Source: Seongchinamella unica (GTDB lineage: Bacteria > Pseudomonadota > Gammaproteobacteria > Pseudomonadales > Halieaceae). From it: DNA of 64,000 nucleotides. Every line of letters starts with the position of its first letter. The first letter of the stretch is position 1. The translations under genes were made by a program, and so were the position numbers. The stretch is from the NCBI RefSeq assembly GCF_004354085.1, contig NZ_SMSE01000004.1, positions 1-64,000 of the forward strand. Reading direction: 5' to 3'. The notes below the pieces were generated by a model. It did not search any database, was not told the origin of the DNA, and saw only the letters and a program-made list of their open reading frames with translations. This document shows positions 61,863-64,000 of this stretch, piece after piece.

Positions 61863-63344
61863 TCAGGCGCCAGGCAGCTGGTCAAAAGTGGCCCGCACGG
61901 ATTGTGGGGGGGCTTTTCCAGCCAGGCTCACGCCAATGATCGCCACGGTGCTCAACAGCACGCCCGGGACAATTTCGTAAACCACACTGGAAAGGGGCTC
62001 ACCGCTGATAGTCAGTGGCGAATAAACCCAGATCAGAACCGTGCCAGCACCCACCACAATACCGGCGAGCGCCCCGGCGAAAGTCATTCGTCGCCAGTGG
62101 AGTGCCAGCAAGATCAGCGGGCCGAAGGCCGCGCCAAATCCGGCCCAGGCGTTGGCGACAATAGTCAGGATTGAGCTGTCGGTGTTGCTGGCCAGGGCGA
62201 TGGCGATAAGCGCCACCATCAGAACACAGACGCGGCTCACCCGCACCATCAGCTTCTGGTCGGCGTCGCCATCGACAAAGATCTTGTACACATCCTCGGT
62301 CAGGGAACTCGATGTCACCAGCAGTTGTGAGGACACGGTGCTCATTATCGCCGCCAGAATAGCCGCCAGCATAAAACCACCGATCAGCGGATGAAACAGT
62401 ACCTGGGAGAGCACAATAAAAATGGTCTCCGGGTCACCCATAGCGATACCTGCTCTGGCGACATAGGCATAACCGAACAACCCGGTTGCCATTGCACCCG
62501 CGAGGGCAACAATCATCCAGCTCATACCTATCCGCCGGGCGATCCTGATATCCCCGATCGACCGAATGGCCATGAAGCGAACGATAATGTGGGGCTGGCC
62601 GAAATAACCCAGGCCCCAGGCGAGGGAGGATACGATGCCAAGCGCCGTGGTACCCGCAAACAGGTCCAGGTGTGAGGGACTGAGTTGGTCGATAGCCTCG
62701 CCCAGGTTCTGAAAGCCACCAAAGTCATAGAGGATAGCCACTGGCACCATTACCAGCGCCGTAAACATGATGCAGCCCTGGACAAAGTCGGTCAGGCTCA
62801 CCGCGAGGAAGCCCCCAAACAGGGTGTAAAGCACCACCACACCGATGGTTACATACAGACCCAACTCATAGCTAAGCCCAAAGGATGACTCAAACAGCTT
62901 GCCGCCAGCGACGGCGCCGGAGGAGGTGTATACCGTAAAGAAGACGATAATCACCAGTGAACTGACGACCCTGAGTAATCTCGTTCTGTCCTCGAAGCGG
63001 TTTTCGAAAAATTCCGGCAGGGTAATGGAATCCCCGGCCAGTTCCGTGTAGACGCGCAGTCGAGGAGCGACGACAAGGTAATTGCAATAGGCTCCGACAA
63101 CCAGGCCAACCGCAATCCAGACATTCGCCAGGCCGGTCAGGTACAGCGCGCCGGGTAGCCCCATCACCATCCAGCCACTCATGTCCGAGGCGCCGGCAGA
63201 GAGCGCGGTGACCGCCGGACCGAGCTGCCGCCCGCCCAGTAAATACCCGGAGGTATTCACCGATGCGGCCCTGAAGGTAAACAGGCCGATGCCGAGCATC
63301 AGCAAAAAGTACAAGGCAAGGGCAACGAGTGTTCCGGTTTCCAT
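61863..63344 (-). CDS. putP: PutP-type sodium:solute symporter
   Basis: The 493-residue protein has about 13 membrane segments and the SSS signature: ASDMSGWMVMGLPGALYLTGL (TM2), TLPEFFENRFEDRTRLLRV, YTLFGGFLAVSLTDFVQGCIMF and LGYFGQPHIIVRFMAIRS. It closely resembles sodium:proline symporter PutP, but substrate identity within the SSS family is hard to fix. The ATG at 63344 is used; a GTG at 63356 adds four residues. No putA is in the window. Confidence 0.88.
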   Translation of the reverse strand: METGTLVALALYFLLMLGIGLFTFRAASVNTSGYLLGGRQLGPAVTALSAGASDMSGWMVMGLPGALYLTGLANVWIAVGLVVGAYCNYLVVAPRLRVYTELAGDSITLPEFFENRFEDRTRLLRVVSSLVIIVFFTVYTSSGAVAGGKLFESSFGLSYELGLYVTIGVVVLYTLFGGFLAVSLTDFVQGCIMFTALVMVPVAILYDFGGFQNLGEAIDQLSPSHLDLFAGTTALGIVSSLAWGLGYFGQPHIIVRFMAIRSIGDIRIARRIGMSWMIVALAGAMATGLFGYAYVARAGIAMGDPETIFIVLSQVLFHPLIGGFMLAAILAAIMSTVSSQLLVTSSSLTEDVYKIFVDGDADQKLMVRVSRVCVLMVALIAIALASNTDSSILTIVANAWAGFGAAFGPLILLALHWRRMTFAGALAGIVVGAGTVLIWVYSPLTISGEPLSSVVYEIVPGVLLSTVAIIGVSLAGKAPPQSVRATFDQLPGA

Positions 63345-63429
63345 ACTGATAATCACCCAGGGCAGAGATTAAACGTAATATACACCACGCCGCACTGCGT
63401 CTGCGGTGACAACCGTTTCCCGCAGACCC

Positions 63430-63591
63430 CGACTGCTTGCGAGCAACGCGCTCTCGCAGGCTAATGCCCGCGCGCAAGGCCATACCCTGCTGGAACTGGC
63501 AATATCCTGGCTGCTGGCCAATCAACCGGGATGCAGTGTGAATGCTGGCGCCTCCCACCAGGCCCAGCTGAAGGCATGCGCCGCCGCTGGT
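63430..63591 (+). pseudogene. Aldo/keto reductase C-terminal remnant
   Basis: The frame reads NALSQANARAQGHTLLELAISWLLANQPGCSVNAGASHQAQLKACAAAG, the helix-strand-helix end of aldo/keto reductases. Everything upstream is missing, and it abuts the 3' end of the antiporter gene (stop at 63592-63594 on the other strand). It is another truncated gene at a rearrangement boundary. Confidence 0.6.
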
Positions 63592-64000
63592 TTAACCCGC
63601 CAGCGCCTGACTGCCAAGAAACAGCACGGTACCGATATAAACCAGCAGAATCAGCACGCTCTCCATTCCGATATTGCCGATTCCCCGCCGCTCCCGGTAC
63701 ATCAGTCCCATGAGCAATACGGTATTCATCAGCATTGCGCTGCCCAGCCAGACACGCTCCGTGGTATCGATGGCGAGGAAGATCGAACCTTCCCGGTAGA
63801 AAAAGTCGGAGACCGCTACAAACAGCGTATCGAAGGCGTTTCCACCGACGATATCGCCGACGGCGAGGGTTAATGCCCCCATGCGGATGGCAGTGACCGC
63901 CACCACCAGTTCCGGCAGCGAAGTGGTTACCGCGATGAATACGCCACCCATGATGCCGGCGGAAAGCCCGGTCCGCTCAACAAGCACAATCCCGCAACTG
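63592..64000 (-). CDS. Ca2+/Na+:cation antiporter family protein, 5' end beyond the window
   Basis: The C-terminal half of a CaCA-family antiporter: the second alpha-repeat GVFIAVTTSLPELVVAVTAIRMGALTLAVGDIVGGNAFDTLF, then three more membrane segments. The gene starts beyond the right edge (it runs minus), so the first alpha-repeat is not seen; a GTG at 63987 is internal. Confidence 0.85.
   Translation of the reverse strand, partial: SCGIVLVERTGLSAGIMGGVFIAVTTSLPELVVAVTAIRMGALTLAVGDIVGGNAFDTLFVAVSDFFYREGSIFLAIDTTERVWLGSAMLMNTVLLMGLMYRERRGIGNIGMESVLILLVYIGTVLFLGSQALAG

Overview
The window reads as the chromosome of a GC-rich, Gram-negative, aerobic gammaproteobacterium, most likely a marine heterotroph related to the Halieaceae (OM60/NOR5) or neighbouring families. 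This is inferred from a TonB-dependent receptor of the LEEVVVTAQKR type, lipoproteins with LSAC lipoboxes, a Tat-type leader, DUF5062, an E. coli-type IlvD and separate purE and purK. No rRNA, tRNA, CRISPR array, insertion sequence or phage gene was recognised.

Layout. 0-6.8 kb is a degraded, less GC-rich zone. It has small complete genes (RidA-like, SnoaL-like, ICMT-like, a methyltransferase) mixed with C-terminal stumps and a twice-frameshifted hydrolase; three of the stumps have intact relatives elsewhere in the window. 6.9-18.2 kb carries an acyltransferase with a histone H1-like tail, an iron alcohol dehydrogenase divergent from an XRE/MmyB-type regulator, a large FAD oxidoreductase, a cupin protein, a DUF1254/DUF1214 protein, a Tat-leader SDR and an esterase. 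18.3-25.4 kb encodes, on the minus strand, glutamate-dehydrogenase-like enzyme -> 2-oxoacid:ferredoxin oxidoreductase (gamma-delta fusion, alpha, beta) -> a P2-type ATPase with altered ion-site residues. 25.7-34.9 kb holds a thioredoxin lipoprotein, a TPR protein, a LysR regulator, an SDR, a dienelactone hydrolase, DUF5062, an HPF-like protein, a TIR-TM-TPR protein with a small DP-EP-like neighbour, and pcm.

35-45.5 kb: an MscS-type channel and a cardiolipin synthase share an almost gapless 84-nt promoter/leader block. A sigma-54 activator gene is divergent from a two-microprotein operon preceded by a canonical -24/-12 promoter. Then come a Na/Pi transporter, a double-FHA protein and purEK.

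45.7-57.3 kb is a catabolic island: amidohydrolase, quinol-monooxygenase-like protein, enoyl-CoA hydratase, MaoC dehydratase, class III CoA-transferase, GntP permease and an exported serine hydrolase, divergent from a TonB receptor and followed by a YtcJ-type amidohydrolase lipoprotein. 57.4-64 kb has ilvD, a GH88-like enzyme, an AraC-type regulator, a PutP-type symporter, an aldo/keto reductase remnant and a truncated Ca/Na antiporter.

Three regulatory findings stand out. (1) A sigma-54 circuit at 38.9-40.9 kb drives two unknown microproteins. (2) A shared leader joins the mscS-like and cls genes. (3) An 18-bp motif (TGTCC-N2-TCA-N-AACAAGC) occurs before the serine hydrolase/GntP operon, the TonB receptor, the GH88-like gene and the AraC gene, suggesting one AraC-controlled uptake-and-degradation regulon.
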